DNA from: Bradyrhizobium daqingense
GTDB taxonomy: Bacteria > Pseudomonadota > Alphaproteobacteria > Rhizobiales > Xanthobacteraceae
Direction: 5' to 3'
Assembly (NCBI RefSeq): GCF_021044685.1
Contig: NZ_CP088014.1
Span: forward strand, 6,372,001 to 6,436,000
DNA: 64,000 nt
Part shown: in pieces, positions 35,691-43,725 of the stretch
Numbering within the stretch: the first letter of the stretch is position 1
Layout of the letters: each line of letters starts with the position of its first letter
The notes under the pieces: generated by a model
Told to the model about the DNA's origin: nothing
Databases searched by the model: none
Seen by the model: only the letters and a program-made list of their open reading frames with translations
Position numbers and translations under genes: made by a program

Positions 35691-35717
35691 CAGCAGCCGT
35701 CACCCATTCCGTAGCGA

Positions 35718-35751
35718 TAGGGCCACGCTGTGCGCGGCCCCATCGGCCCTA
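35718..35751. terminator. Possible bidirectional terminator
   Basis: TAGGGCC and GGCCCTA pair perfectly over 7 bases across a 20-base loop in the gap where the binding-protein and acyl-CoA synthetase genes converge. There is no long T-run on either side, so support is limited. Confidence 0.35.
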
Positions 35752-37677
35752 CAAGCTCGACGATGCCGGTTGGGCGAAAACCACCTCGTGGCGCATCACG
35801 AACGGTGCAAGCAGCGCGTGGACCTCGCCCGCAATCACCTCGCGCTGATCCGCCGGCAGGCCGGCAAGCGTCACGGTCGCGATCGATCCGTGGCTGCCAT
35901 GCGCGCCGACCTTGACCTTGCAATCGATGCCGCGCTCGACCAGCGGCGCCAGCACCTTGGTGAACACGCGCTCCGCCGCGTCCCAGCGCAGCTGCGGCTT
36001 GAACACCTTGCCGACGCCCGTCACGGGCATCGGATTGATCGGGATGACCTGCACCGGAACGGCGGCGCGCTCGGGCGTGCGCTCGCGCACCCAGGCTTCG
36101 AGCTCGCCCGACTCGACGGTCGCACCCGGCTTCAATTGCACATACCCCACCGGCAATTCGCCGGCATAGGCATCGGGCTGGCCGACCACCGCGGCGAAGC
36201 CGACGGCGGGATGTCCGAACATGATCTCCTCGATCGGCGCCGGATCGATGTTGTGGCCGCCGCGGATCACGAGATCCTTGGCGCGGCCGGTGATCCAGAG
36301 ATAGCCGTCGGCGTCGAGCCGGCCGAGATCGCCGGAATTGACCCAGATCTCGTCGACGAAAGCGCCCTTATTGTGCTCGTCGTTGAGATAACCGCCGAAG
36401 ACGCCGGGCCCGGCCATGATGACGACACCGATTTCGTCGGGCGCACAGTCGCGGATCAGGCGGCCATCGGCATCGAGCTGCACGACGCGTACGCGCGCGT
36501 AAGGCATGGGAAGGCCGACCGAGCCGAGCCGGATCGGCCGCGACGGATAGGCCAGCGTATGCACGCTCGACGTCTCGGTCATGCCGTAGACCTCGACCAC
36601 CGGCAGCTTCAGCTTGTCCTGGATCGCCGAGCCCACGGCGACGGGAATCGCCGAGCCGCCGCCGGCCGCATATTTCAGGCTGGAGATGTCCGCATTGCCC
36701 GGCGGCACCGCGAGCGTGGCGGCGAGCACCGTCGGCACGCTCGACAGCGCCTCGGGCCTGAAGCGCTCGACGAGCTGCCAGATGTTCTTCACCGCATTCG
36801 GATTGCGCCAGCCGCTCGGCGACAGCACGACCAGCGACCCGCCGCTCGACAGCGTCAGCAGCACTTGCGTCAACGAGCCCCCGACGTGAAACAGCGGCAT
36901 GCCGAACAGCAGATTGCCGCCTGGTTTCGCCTTCAGCAGCAGATTGAGCGCCCAGGCCTGATAGACTTGGTTGGTATGTGTGTGCCGCACCAGTTTTGGC
37001 GTGCCCGTGGTGCCGCCGGTGTGGAAATAGGCTGCGATGTCGCTGCCGAGAATCTTGCGTCCGCTGATGAGCCGGTCCGAGGGCTGCTGCTTGATCAGGT
37101 CGCTGAACGCAAAGATGCCTTTCGACGGACCACCGCCGCCGAACACCTGCACGATCGCCTTGAGGTGCTTCAGTTGCGGCCTGATCTGCTCGACCTTCTG
37201 CCAGATGTCGGTGCCGGGCATCGGTCCGAGCGCCACCAGGATCTTGGTGTCCGCGGCCTCCAGGATCTCCGCGATCTGGTGCGGCTCCAGCAGCGGATTG
37301 ACCGGATTGGCGATGCCCGCGGCCTCGGCGCCGAACAGCGTCACGAAGGCATCGGGCACCAGCGGCAGCATGAAGCTGATGACGTCGCCCTTCTCCGCGC
37401 CGAGCGCGTGAAACATGTTGGCGGCCTGCGTGACGCGCGCGATAAAATCGCGGTACGTGACCACGGCCGGCGTGTCGGCGGGATCTGCATTTTGCAGGAA
37501 CTGGATTGCCGCGCCATCCGGATTGCGCTCGGCGCCCAGCCTGATCGCGTCATAGGTGCTCTCGGCGGCAATGCGGTCGGCGTAAGGAACCTGCTCGAAG
37601 GCGCGCACCTCCGCGTCCGTCGAGAGATCCGGATAGTCGTTGCCGATGAGCCGATCGAGCGCGTGGATACCCGCCAT
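35749..37677 (-). CDS. Acyl-CoA synthetase (AMP-forming)
   Basis: 642 residues of the ANL superfamily: acid plus CoA plus ATP gives acyl-CoA through an acyl-adenylate. The phosphate loop is HTGGTTGTPK at about 219-228, the adenine motif is YGMTETSS, the ribose motif is NSGDLGRLDADGYLWITGR followed by KDLVIRGGHNIDP, and the catalytic Lys lies in TGVGKVFKPQL. ATG at 37677 gives the family N-terminus; longer frames run over the divergent gene. The substrate cannot be read from sequence. The 3' end was copied into the scar at 32034. Divergent from a SecD-like gene, 225 bases apart. Confidence 0.9.
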   Translation of the reverse strand: MAGIHALDRLIGNDYPDLSTDAEVRAFEQVPYADRIAAESTYDAIRLGAERNPDGAAIQFLQNADPADTPAVVTYRDFIARVTQAANMFHALGAEKGDVISFMLPLVPDAFVTLFGAEAAGIANPVNPLLEPHQIAEILEAADTKILVALGPMPGTDIWQKVEQIRPQLKHLKAIVQVFGGGGPSKGIFAFSDLIKQQPSDRLISGRKILGSDIAAYFHTGGTTGTPKLVRHTHTNQVYQAWALNLLLKAKPGGNLLFGMPLFHVGGSLTQVLLTLSSGGSLVVLSPSGWRNPNAVKNIWQLVERFRPEALSSVPTVLAATLAVPPGNADISSLKYAAGGGSAIPVAVGSAIQDKLKLPVVEVYGMTETSSVHTLAYPSRPIRLGSVGLPMPYARVRVVQLDADGRLIRDCAPDEIGVVIMAGPGVFGGYLNDEHNKGAFVDEIWVNSGDLGRLDADGYLWITGRAKDLVIRGGHNIDPAPIEEIMFGHPAVGFAAVVGQPDAYAGELPVGYVQLKPGATVESGELEAWVRERTPERAAVPVQVIPINPMPVTGVGKVFKPQLRWDAAERVFTKVLAPLVERGIDCKVKVGAHGSHGSIATVTLAGLPADQREVIAGEVHALLAPFVMRHEVVFAQPASSSL

Positions 37678-37902
37678 GAAAGTCCGTCCTCCCTCAGATG
37701 CATGTCCTCGCCCTGTCTTTTGACATTTTGGTGCGGCGAGGCCTCGACCGATGGCCGGCCGAGCGCGGACAGAATGATGGATGATTTGGCGTTCGTCCAT
37801 TGCCTGGCGCCTGCGCCGGTTGAACCTGCGCGGCCGGTCGGGGGACCAAGAACTGGCACTGAATTCGCGCGCCAGCGCCCTGCCGCAAGACTTGAGGTCA
37901 TC

Positions 37903-38982
37903 ATGACGACGCCCCCGCGGAACCGCATCACACGGCTGATCGCCGCGTTCGCCATCGCATCCGCGTTCGTGATGCCCTCCGCAACATTCGCCGCTGACGG
38001 CCAGCTCGACAAGATGCGCGCCAAAGTCGCGGCATTCATTACCGACAAGATGGAGAAGCTGGGCGGATCGCGCATCATCTACAGGGTGGATGCCGATGGA
38101 CTGCGGGAGGCGGTCGTCACCGACCTGCGCGACGACGTCTACAAGACCCTGCGCGAGGGTCGGATCGCCTTCTCCGGCCTTGCGATCCGCGACGGCGGCG
38201 TCGACGTCAAGATCGCGGACGCGAAGGGCCGCCAACTGCTCACGCGCAAGCTCGCCTCGGCCGCAGAGGGATTGCCCACGCACGCGCTCGCCGTGACCGA
38301 CGCCGGCGACGGGCTGATCAGGCTCGCGCCGACCGACGCCGCATCCGCCGCACGGCTGCGCGATCTCGTCGAGGATTCCATCGCCATGATCGAACAGCGT
38401 CTCAAGGACGCCGGTGTCACGCTGGCCAGCGTCCAGCCCGAAGGAACGGACCGCATCCGCATCTTCCTGCCCGGCATGATGGAGCCCGAGCGCATCACCG
38501 CGGTCTTCGCCAAGAAGATCACGGTCAGCTTCCGCCTGATCGATGTCACGATGTCGGCGGAGCAGGCGCAAGCCGGCACGCCTCCGGCCGGCGCCGAAGT
38601 CATGCTCGGCTTCAAGGACAAGTTTTCCTATCTCGTCAAGGCCAGCGCGCTGGACGGCGACGACATCAGCTACGCGGGACCGGGATTCATGGGCGAAACG
38701 AAGGAACCGATCGCTTCGTTCCGCTTCAACGGCCGCGGTGCGCGGCGCTTCGCCCACCTCACGGCAGAGAACGTGGGAATGCCCTTTGCCATCGCGCTCG
38801 ACGACAAGGTGATCTCCGCCCCCGTGATCCGCGAGCCCATCACCGGCGGCTCCGGCCAGATCTCAGGCAACTTCACCCTGGAAGAGGCCAACAGTGTTGC
38901 CATGTTGCTGCGCGCCGGCTCGCTGCCCGGACGTCTCAGCCTTGTCGAGCAGCAGGTCATGCAGCCCGCCAGCAAGCCATAA
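37903..38982 (+). CDS. Stand-alone SecD periplasmic-domain protein
   Basis: 359 residues with a signal peptide or anchor (LIAAFAIASAFVMPSATFAA) after GAGGT and ATG at 37903. The mature part matches the large periplasmic region of SecD: RIIYRVDADGLREAVVTDLR, then VTLASVQPEGTDRIRIFLPG, and the P1-head part DISYAGPGFMGETKEPIASF, LTAENVGMPFAIALDDKVIS, ISGNFTLEEANSVAMLLRAG. The six membrane helices of true SecD are missing, so it cannot form the SecDF channel. It may be a truncated paralogue turned to another use. It is flanked by an acyl-CoA synthetase and a cyclic-nucleotide protein, not by sec genes. Confidence 0.85.
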   Translation: MTTPPRNRITRLIAAFAIASAFVMPSATFAADGQLDKMRAKVAAFITDKMEKLGGSRIIYRVDADGLREAVVTDLRDDVYKTLREGRIAFSGLAIRDGGVDVKIADAKGRQLLTRKLASAAEGLPTHALAVTDAGDGLIRLAPTDAASAARLRDLVEDSIAMIEQRLKDAGVTLASVQPEGTDRIRIFLPGMMEPERITAVFAKKITVSFRLIDVTMSAEQAQAGTPPAGAEVMLGFKDKFSYLVKASALDGDDISYAGPGFMGETKEPIASFRFNGRGARRFAHLTAENVGMPFAIALDDKVISAPVIREPITGGSGQISGNFTLEEANSVAMLLRAGSLPGRLSLVEQQVMQPASKP

Positions 38983-39232
38983 GGCAAAGATCGGCTAACG
39001 CCCCGTCTGGGGTATCCAGCCATATTCGCAACGCCGAAGCCCGCCCGAATCACGCCCGCGCTGCAGCCAGACGCGCAACCAACGAGCAATTGCCGAAACG
39101 CCCGATCAGGCTAGAATTTGCCTCTTGCGACATGGCGGCCGAAGGCTTCATTTCAGACGGCCGTCACTCGATTTCGGCTATACGTGTCGAGCATACCGAC
39201 CAAGACTGAAGGCCTTACGCGGGGTTAGTACC

Positions 39233-40039
39233 ATGCCGTCCGGCAGCGCAGACATTTCGTCGATCCTCGACCGCATTCTAGATGCGGCGACGGACAACCT
39301 CAGGATCGCGAAGATCCTGGTCCAGATGGGTCTCGATCCCAACAACGTCACCTACGATGCGATCTTCAACCGGCTGCTGGAGATCTTCATCCACAACATC
39401 ACCTTCGCCAATCTGTTCGCTGCGGTCGGCGCCGGCTTCTTCGTCGCCACCCTCTTGATGCGGACGATGGTGCCTCTGCGCGTCGCCAACATGGTCGGCT
39501 GTGCGTTCTTCGCCGTTTTCGGCGCGCTCACCGCCAACGTCGCGACGTTCCTGCTCTATCTGCTGCTGCTTCCAATCAACGCCCTGCGTTTGCGGCAGAT
39601 GCTCAAGCTGGTCAAGAAAGCGCGCCATGCGACCGAAGGCGACATGTCGATCGAGTGGCTCAAGCCGTTCATGACCGAGCGAAAATATCGCCGCGGCGAT
39701 ACGCTGTTCAAGCTGCGCGACCCCGCGAAGGAAATGTTCCTCACGGTCACCGGCAAGTTCCTGGTCAAGGAGATCAACGTCGAGATCGGCCCCGGAGCGC
39801 TGATGGGCGAACTCGGCTTCCTCACGCCGGACAACCGGCGCACGGGAACGGTCGAATGCATCGAAGACGGCCAGGTGCTGACGATCACTTATGACCGGCT
39901 GCTCGAGATCTACTTCCAGGACCCGCAATTCGGCTACTACTTCCTGGTGCTGACCAGCCAGCGCCTCCTGCAAAACATCGACCGCCTGCAGAAGCAGCTC
40001 GCCAGCGAGCGAGCGGCAACCACGAACAGGATCGCGTGA
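39233..40039 (+). CDS. Membrane protein with cyclic-nucleotide-binding domain
   Basis: 268 residues. Two or three hydrophobic segments near 55-115 (FANLFAAVGAGFFVATLLM, VGCAFFAVFGALTANVA, FLLYLLLLPINALRL) are followed by a cNMP-binding beta-roll at about 150-245 (KYRRGDTLFKLRDPAKEMFL, GPGALMGELGFLTPDNRRTG). The phosphate cassette keeps GE and an Arg, though the order differs from classic CRP. There is no DNA-binding domain. The layout resembles Popeye-like membrane sensors. The 250 bases upstream hold no gene. Confidence 0.82.
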   Translation: MPSGSADISSILDRILDAATDNLRIAKILVQMGLDPNNVTYDAIFNRLLEIFIHNITFANLFAAVGAGFFVATLLMRTMVPLRVANMVGCAFFAVFGALTANVATFLLYLLLLPINALRLRQMLKLVKKARHATEGDMSIEWLKPFMTERKYRRGDTLFKLRDPAKEMFLTVTGKFLVKEINVEIGPGALMGELGFLTPDNRRTGTVECIEDGQVLTITYDRLLEIYFQDPQFGYYFLVLTSQRLLQNIDRLQKQLASERAATTNRIA

Positions 40040-40046
40040 CCTCAGC

Positions 40047-40383
40047 TCAGCTCAACAACAGCGCCATGCCCGGGTCGCCCTTCTCCACGCGCGCCGATAG
40101 GCCGGACGGTCGCCGATGCGGCCGAGATATCTGATCACATTCGGCCGGCGCCGAACTTCGCAACGATGTAGTCGACGATGGCACCGGATTCCGCAAGCAC
40201 CAGATCACCGTCAGTGATGACGGGCGCCGTGCCGGCCGGATGCAGCGCCTTGTACTCGGCCGGTGCCAGCATGGTCCTAGCATCGCGGGTGTAGCGCTTC
40301 AGCTCATAGGGTATGCCGAGCTCTTCGCAGAGCCAGACGATACGCTCGGACTGAGACTTGCCGAGGTGATGGACGGTGAGCAT
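40047..40383 (-). pseudogene. Glutathione S-transferase remnant with internal deletion
   Basis: A strong AGGAGG lies before ATG at 40383. The first 82 codons encode an intact thioredoxin-like GST N-domain (LTVHHLGKSQSERIVWLCEE, then HPAGTAPVITDGDLVLAESG, AIVDYIVAKFGAGR) and hit TGA at once. Beyond it, in other frames, come YLGRIGDRPAYRRA and EKGDPGMALLLS, the usual last 25 residues of a GST, ending at 40047. About 110 residues of the helical C-domain are therefore missing and one further frame change separates the two tail pieces. The short product would lack the substrate site. Confidence 0.85.
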
Positions 40384-40568
40384 GAGGCCTCCTGCCCGCG
40401 CAAACTGGACGATTGTGACGCCGCATCATCTTTCGTGATTGCCGGCCTCCCCGGACTTTTGCGGATCGTGGCAGCGCATTCAAGCCTCTCCAAACCGGCC
40501 CTTAGCCGGCCCCGCCGCAAAATCGCCCTAAAAACCGAATGGTAACCATGGTGGGCTAGGGTAGTAAC

Positions 40569-41366
40569 GTGACCAATTCTCCGACCATCCTGGTGTTCGA
40601 TTCCGGCCTTGGCGGGCTCACGGTGCTCCGAGAGGTCGTGGCCGCGCGCCCCGATGCGCATTACGTCTATGTCGCCGACGACGCTTTCTTCCCCTACGGC
40701 CACCACAGCGAGGACGAGATCATCGCCCGTGTGGTGCCGTTGATGGGAGAGCTGATCGGCACGCATGACCCTGATATCGTCGTCATCGCCTGCAACACGG
40801 CATCCACCCTGGTGCTGTCGCACCTGCGGGCTGCTTATTCCCTGCCCTTCGTCGGTACGGTGCCGGCGATCAAGCCGGCCTGTGCGCAGTCGAAGAGCCG
40901 CCGCGTCTCGGTGCTCGGCACCAAGGGCACGGTGAAGCGGGAATATACCAAGGCCTTGATCCGCGACTTCGCGCAGGGCTGCGAGGTGACGCTGGTCGGC
41001 TCGCCCGAGCTTGCTTCGCTGGCTGAAGCCGAGCTCAGCGGGAGGTCGATCAGCGACGAGGCCATCCTCGCCGAGCTCGCTCCCTGCTTCGTCGGCAAGG
41101 CCTCGGATGCGACATCGCGCACGGACACGGTGGTGCTCGCCTGCACGCACTATCCGCTGCTGCTCGACCGCATGAAGAAGCTCGCGCCCTGGACGGTCGA
41201 CTGGATCGACCCCGCGCCGGCGATCGCCCGCCGCGTCTCGGACCTGCTCGGCCCGCGGATCGGCGGCACCGCGCAGGACCGCGCCGCGATGATCTTCACC
41301 TCGAACCGCGTGCATGGCCTCAGCGCCACGCTGACGCCGTTCTTCGGCGGTCGCGCCGTGGCCTGA
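40569..41366 (+). CDS. murI: Glutamate racemase
   Basis: 265 residues from GTG at 40569. It makes D-glutamate for peptidoglycan. FDSGLGGLTVLREV opens the protein. The two catalytic Cys are Cys75 (IACNTAS) and Cys192 (LACTHYPLL), one on each lobe. VADDAFFPYG replaces the commoner DxxxxPYG region but keeps PYG. Length is normal. It stands next to a GST pseudogene and before an aldolase gene in the same direction; 62 bases separate it from the latter. Confidence 0.94.
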   Translation: MTNSPTILVFDSGLGGLTVLREVVAARPDAHYVYVADDAFFPYGHHSEDEIIARVVPLMGELIGTHDPDIVVIACNTASTLVLSHLRAAYSLPFVGTVPAIKPACAQSKSRRVSVLGTKGTVKREYTKALIRDFAQGCEVTLVGSPELASLAEAELSGRSISDEAILAELAPCFVGKASDATSRTDTVVLACTHYPLLLDRMKKLAPWTVDWIDPAPAIARRVSDLLGPRIGGTAQDRAAMIFTSNRVHGLSATLTPFFGGRAVA

Positions 41367-41428
41367 CCTTTGCGCCTCGGCGGCGCGCTGCTAGGCTCCG
41401 CCGTCGTCATATCTGCGCAGGTCATCCT

Positions 41429-42202
41429 ATGTCGGTCCCCGCAAAGCCGCTCAATCGTCTCCGCCAATTGTGGAGCGAGGGCCGCCCCGCCTTCGGCGCG
41501 ATCGCGACCATTCCGAGCGTGCAGATGGTGCAGATCATGGCGCGCTCGCTGGACTGGATCATCGTCGATCTCGAACATGGCCCGATCGGATTGACCGAAG
41601 CCCATGCGATGATCGCCGCGACCACGGGCACGCCGTGCACGCCCTTGGTGCGGATCGCCGCGAACGAGCCGTGGCTTGCCAAGGCGCCGATGGACATCGG
41701 CGCGTTCGGCATCAACTTCCCGATGATCACGAGCCGCGCCGACGCCGAAAAGGCCGTGCGCAGCGTCCGCTACCCGCCGCGCGGCGATCGTCTCTGGGGT
41801 CCTTTCCATGCGCCATTCCGCTGGGGTCAGTCGATGCCGGATTACATGGCGAGCGCCGATGACGAGATGATCTGCATGGTCACCATCGAGCATGTCGATG
41901 CCGTCAATCGCATCGACGAGATCATGGCGACGCCCGGCATCGACGTCGCGGTGATCGGCCCCGGCGACCTCGCCACCTCCATCAACAAGCGCGGCCGGAT
42001 GGACGATCCTGAATTGCTGGAGTTGGTCGCCCGCGCGGAGGCCGGCATCCTCAGAAGCGGCGTGCCGATCGGCGGCGTCGCCCGCACTGCCGACCAGGCC
42101 AACGCCCTGATCGACCGCGGCTACCGCGCCATCGCGCTCGGCTTCGACTGGTCGCTGTTCCAGCGCGGCATCATGACAGCGTTCGCCGGGATCAAGCGCT
42201 GA
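41429..42202 (+). CDS. HpcH/HpaI-family aldolase
   Basis: 257-residue TIM barrel of the class II, metal-dependent pyruvate aldolase/citrate lyase beta family. Marks are LDWIIVDLEHGPIGLTEAHA, with the metal-binding region, and MVTIEHVDAVNRIDEIMATP, VIGPGDLATSINKRG, plus GGVARTADQANALIDRGYRA. Relatives cleave 2-keto-4-hydroxy acids from aromatic or sugar-acid breakdown. No partner catabolic genes are adjacent, so the substrate is unknown. Confidence 0.9.
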   Translation: MSVPAKPLNRLRQLWSEGRPAFGAIATIPSVQMVQIMARSLDWIIVDLEHGPIGLTEAHAMIAATTGTPCTPLVRIAANEPWLAKAPMDIGAFGINFPMITSRADAEKAVRSVRYPPRGDRLWGPFHAPFRWGQSMPDYMASADDEMICMVTIEHVDAVNRIDEIMATPGIDVAVIGPGDLATSINKRGRMDDPELLELVARAEAGILRSGVPIGGVARTADQANALIDRGYRAIALGFDWSLFQRGIMTAFAGIKR

Positions 42203-42268
42203 ACGGCTGAGCACGGCCTTGCCGGGAACCGCGACGCTGCTAGGGTCAGCGGCTCCAGGGAGGAAACA

Positions 42269-42652
42269 ATGCTCAAAAAGACCTTGCTCGCTATTGCCTT
42301 CGCCGGCCTTGCCGCTGCCGCCTTCGCCCAGCAGCCCGGCATCAAGCGTACCCCGCTCCAGAAAGTCGAATTTCCGGATGGCTACAACACCATCACGGCC
42401 ATCGCCGAAGTCCCGGTAGGCGGCGCCGCCGGACGCCATACCCATCCGGGCATCGAGACCGGCTACGTGCTCGAAGGAGAGCTGACCCTCCTCATCGATG
42501 GGCAGCCAGAGAAAACCCTGAAAGCAGGTGATTCCTACCAGATCCCGGCAGGCGTCGTGCATGATGCCAAGGCTCATGGCGATAAGTCCATGAAAGTGCT
42601 TGGAGTTTACGTCGTCGACAAGTCCAAGCCGCTGGCCTCGCCGGCGCCCTGA
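42269..42652 (+). CDS. Secreted cupin-domain protein
   Basis: 127 residues with GGGAGG before ATG at 42269 and a signal peptide (MLKKTLLAIAFAGLAAAAFA). The mature part is one cupin barrel: GGAAGRHTHPGIETGYVLEG carries the first metal motif (two His and a Glu), and PAGVVHDAKAHGDKSMKVLG the second. It is likely a small periplasmic metal-binding or sensor-like cupin. It follows the aldolase by 66 bases and might be in the same transcript. Confidence 0.88.
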   Translation: MLKKTLLAIAFAGLAAAAFAQQPGIKRTPLQKVEFPDGYNTITAIAEVPVGGAAGRHTHPGIETGYVLEGELTLLIDGQPEKTLKAGDSYQIPAGVVHDAKAHGDKSMKVLGVYVVDKSKPLASPAP

Positions 42653-42758
42653 TTGCGGCGAACCGACCGGCCCCAAGCGGGTTGGTTCGTGCTAGAGCGA
42701 GCGGGCGGGCCCCGCTCGCTGCCCATATTTTGATCTTTGACCCGGAACCGAAAGACCA

Positions 42759-43526
42759 ATGCGCGGGACGCCCAAGACCATTTCGCTGCGGCGCCGTCTG
42801 ATTTGCGACCTCATGCATGCCTCGATGGGCGTGCCTTTCGTCTCGCTATCCCGCCCGCTCGACATCCGCCCTGTCCTGGAGGCCCGCGCCAGCGCAACCG
42901 CACCCGCGGGCTGGGCGGCGATGTTCGTCAAGGCCTTTGCCCTCGTGGCCAGGGATGAGCCGGTCCTGCGTACCGTCTACGCCAAATGGCCTTGGCCGGC
43001 CCTCTATGAGCTGCCCAAGAGCGTGGCGCTGGTGGCGATTGCCCGGGTCGATGATGGCGAGGAATGCGTCATCCCACAGCGTATCGCCGCCCCCGACGCG
43101 ATGGCGCTGTCGGCGGTCGACGCCGAGATCCGGCGCGCCAAGACGGCGCCGGTCGGGGACGTTCCCATGTTCCGCAAGATCATGCGGGCGACCCGCCTTC
43201 CATTACCGCTGCGGCGCCTGTCCTGGGCGGTGGGGCTGAATTTCGGCCGCCAGCGCGGCAATTGGTTCGGCAGCTTCGCGGTCAGCTCGGTCGCCGCCTA
43301 TGGCGGTGGCGAGCTCCACCCCATCACCCCCGGCCCCTTCATCCTCAGCTACGGGACGGTCGAGGCGGACCAGACCATCCATGTCGTGATCCGCTGGGAT
43401 CATCGTGTCACCGACGCAGCCCCGATCGCGAGGGTCCTGACCCGCCTGGAACAGGTCCTGAACACTGAAATCGCTGCCGAATTGCGGGCGGCCGAGCCAA
43501 AGCCGATCCGAGCAGTCCGGACCTGA
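42759..43526 (+). CDS. Free-standing E2-like acyltransferase domain
   Basis: 255 residues resembling only the catalytic domain of 2-oxoacid dehydrogenase E2 proteins. The active-site pattern DHRVTDA has His215 and Asp219, where E2 enzymes have DHRxxDG. WFGSFAVSSVAAYGGGELHP and GPFILSYGTVE match the conserved strand region before it. There is no lipoyl domain or subunit-binding domain, and residues LRRRLICDLMHASMGVPFVS replace the usual E2 entry helix. It probably moves an acyl group, but the donor is unknown. Confidence 0.72.
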   Translation: MRGTPKTISLRRRLICDLMHASMGVPFVSLSRPLDIRPVLEARASATAPAGWAAMFVKAFALVARDEPVLRTVYAKWPWPALYELPKSVALVAIARVDDGEECVIPQRIAAPDAMALSAVDAEIRRAKTAPVGDVPMFRKIMRATRLPLPLRRLSWAVGLNFGRQRGNWFGSFAVSSVAAYGGGELHPITPGPFILSYGTVEADQTIHVVIRWDHRVTDAAPIARVLTRLEQVLNTEIAAELRAAEPKPIRAVRT

Positions 43527-43543
43527 TTCTAGGGCCGCTCTCA

Positions 43544-43572
43544 TTGACATCGAACCCCAAACTCCCCTAAAA
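43544..43572 (+). promoter_or_regulatory. Candidate sigma-70 promoter of rpsD
   Basis: TTGACA at 43544-43549, a 17-base spacer and CTAAAA at 43567-43572 lie about 155 bases before rpsD. The -35 is perfect and the -10 is weak, which is common in alphaproteobacteria. Confidence 0.45.
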
Positions 43573-43581
43573 GCCGCCTGC

Positions 43582-43605
43582 TCGCGGGCCGATTTCGGCC
43601 CGCGA
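43582..43605 (+). promoter_or_regulatory. Perfect 11-bp hairpin in the rpsD leader
   Basis: TCGCGGGCCGA and TCGGCCCGCGA are perfect complements with two bases between them. It lies just after the candidate promoter and 120 bases before rpsD, with no T-run, so it may be a leader element (S4 autoregulates its message in other bacteria) or the end of the upstream transcript. Confidence 0.5.
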
Positions 43606-43725
43606 AGCGTTTCGCGACCCGTGGTCCACTCCCTTAAGCTTTGGGGATCGGACCTGTCGGTGCCGGGATCATCCCGTCACACAGGAGGGCGCGTTTCCTC
43701 AAACCATGCAACCGAAGAGGACGCG

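Noticed and set aside
35718..35751. Attachment site at the end of the synthetase gene
   Set aside because: The duplicated 67 bases could suggest one, but there is no integrase gene and no tRNA; kept only as a rearrangement finding.
35671..37902. Long plus-strand frame reaching into the SecD-like gene
   Set aside because: It is the antisense of the acyl-CoA synthetase, Arg/His/Asp-rich with no motifs; the signal peptide and ribosome site place the start at 37903.
37678..38757. Upstream extension of the acyl-CoA synthetase frame
   Set aside because: It is antisense to the SecD-like gene; family alignment begins at MAGIHALDRL (37677).
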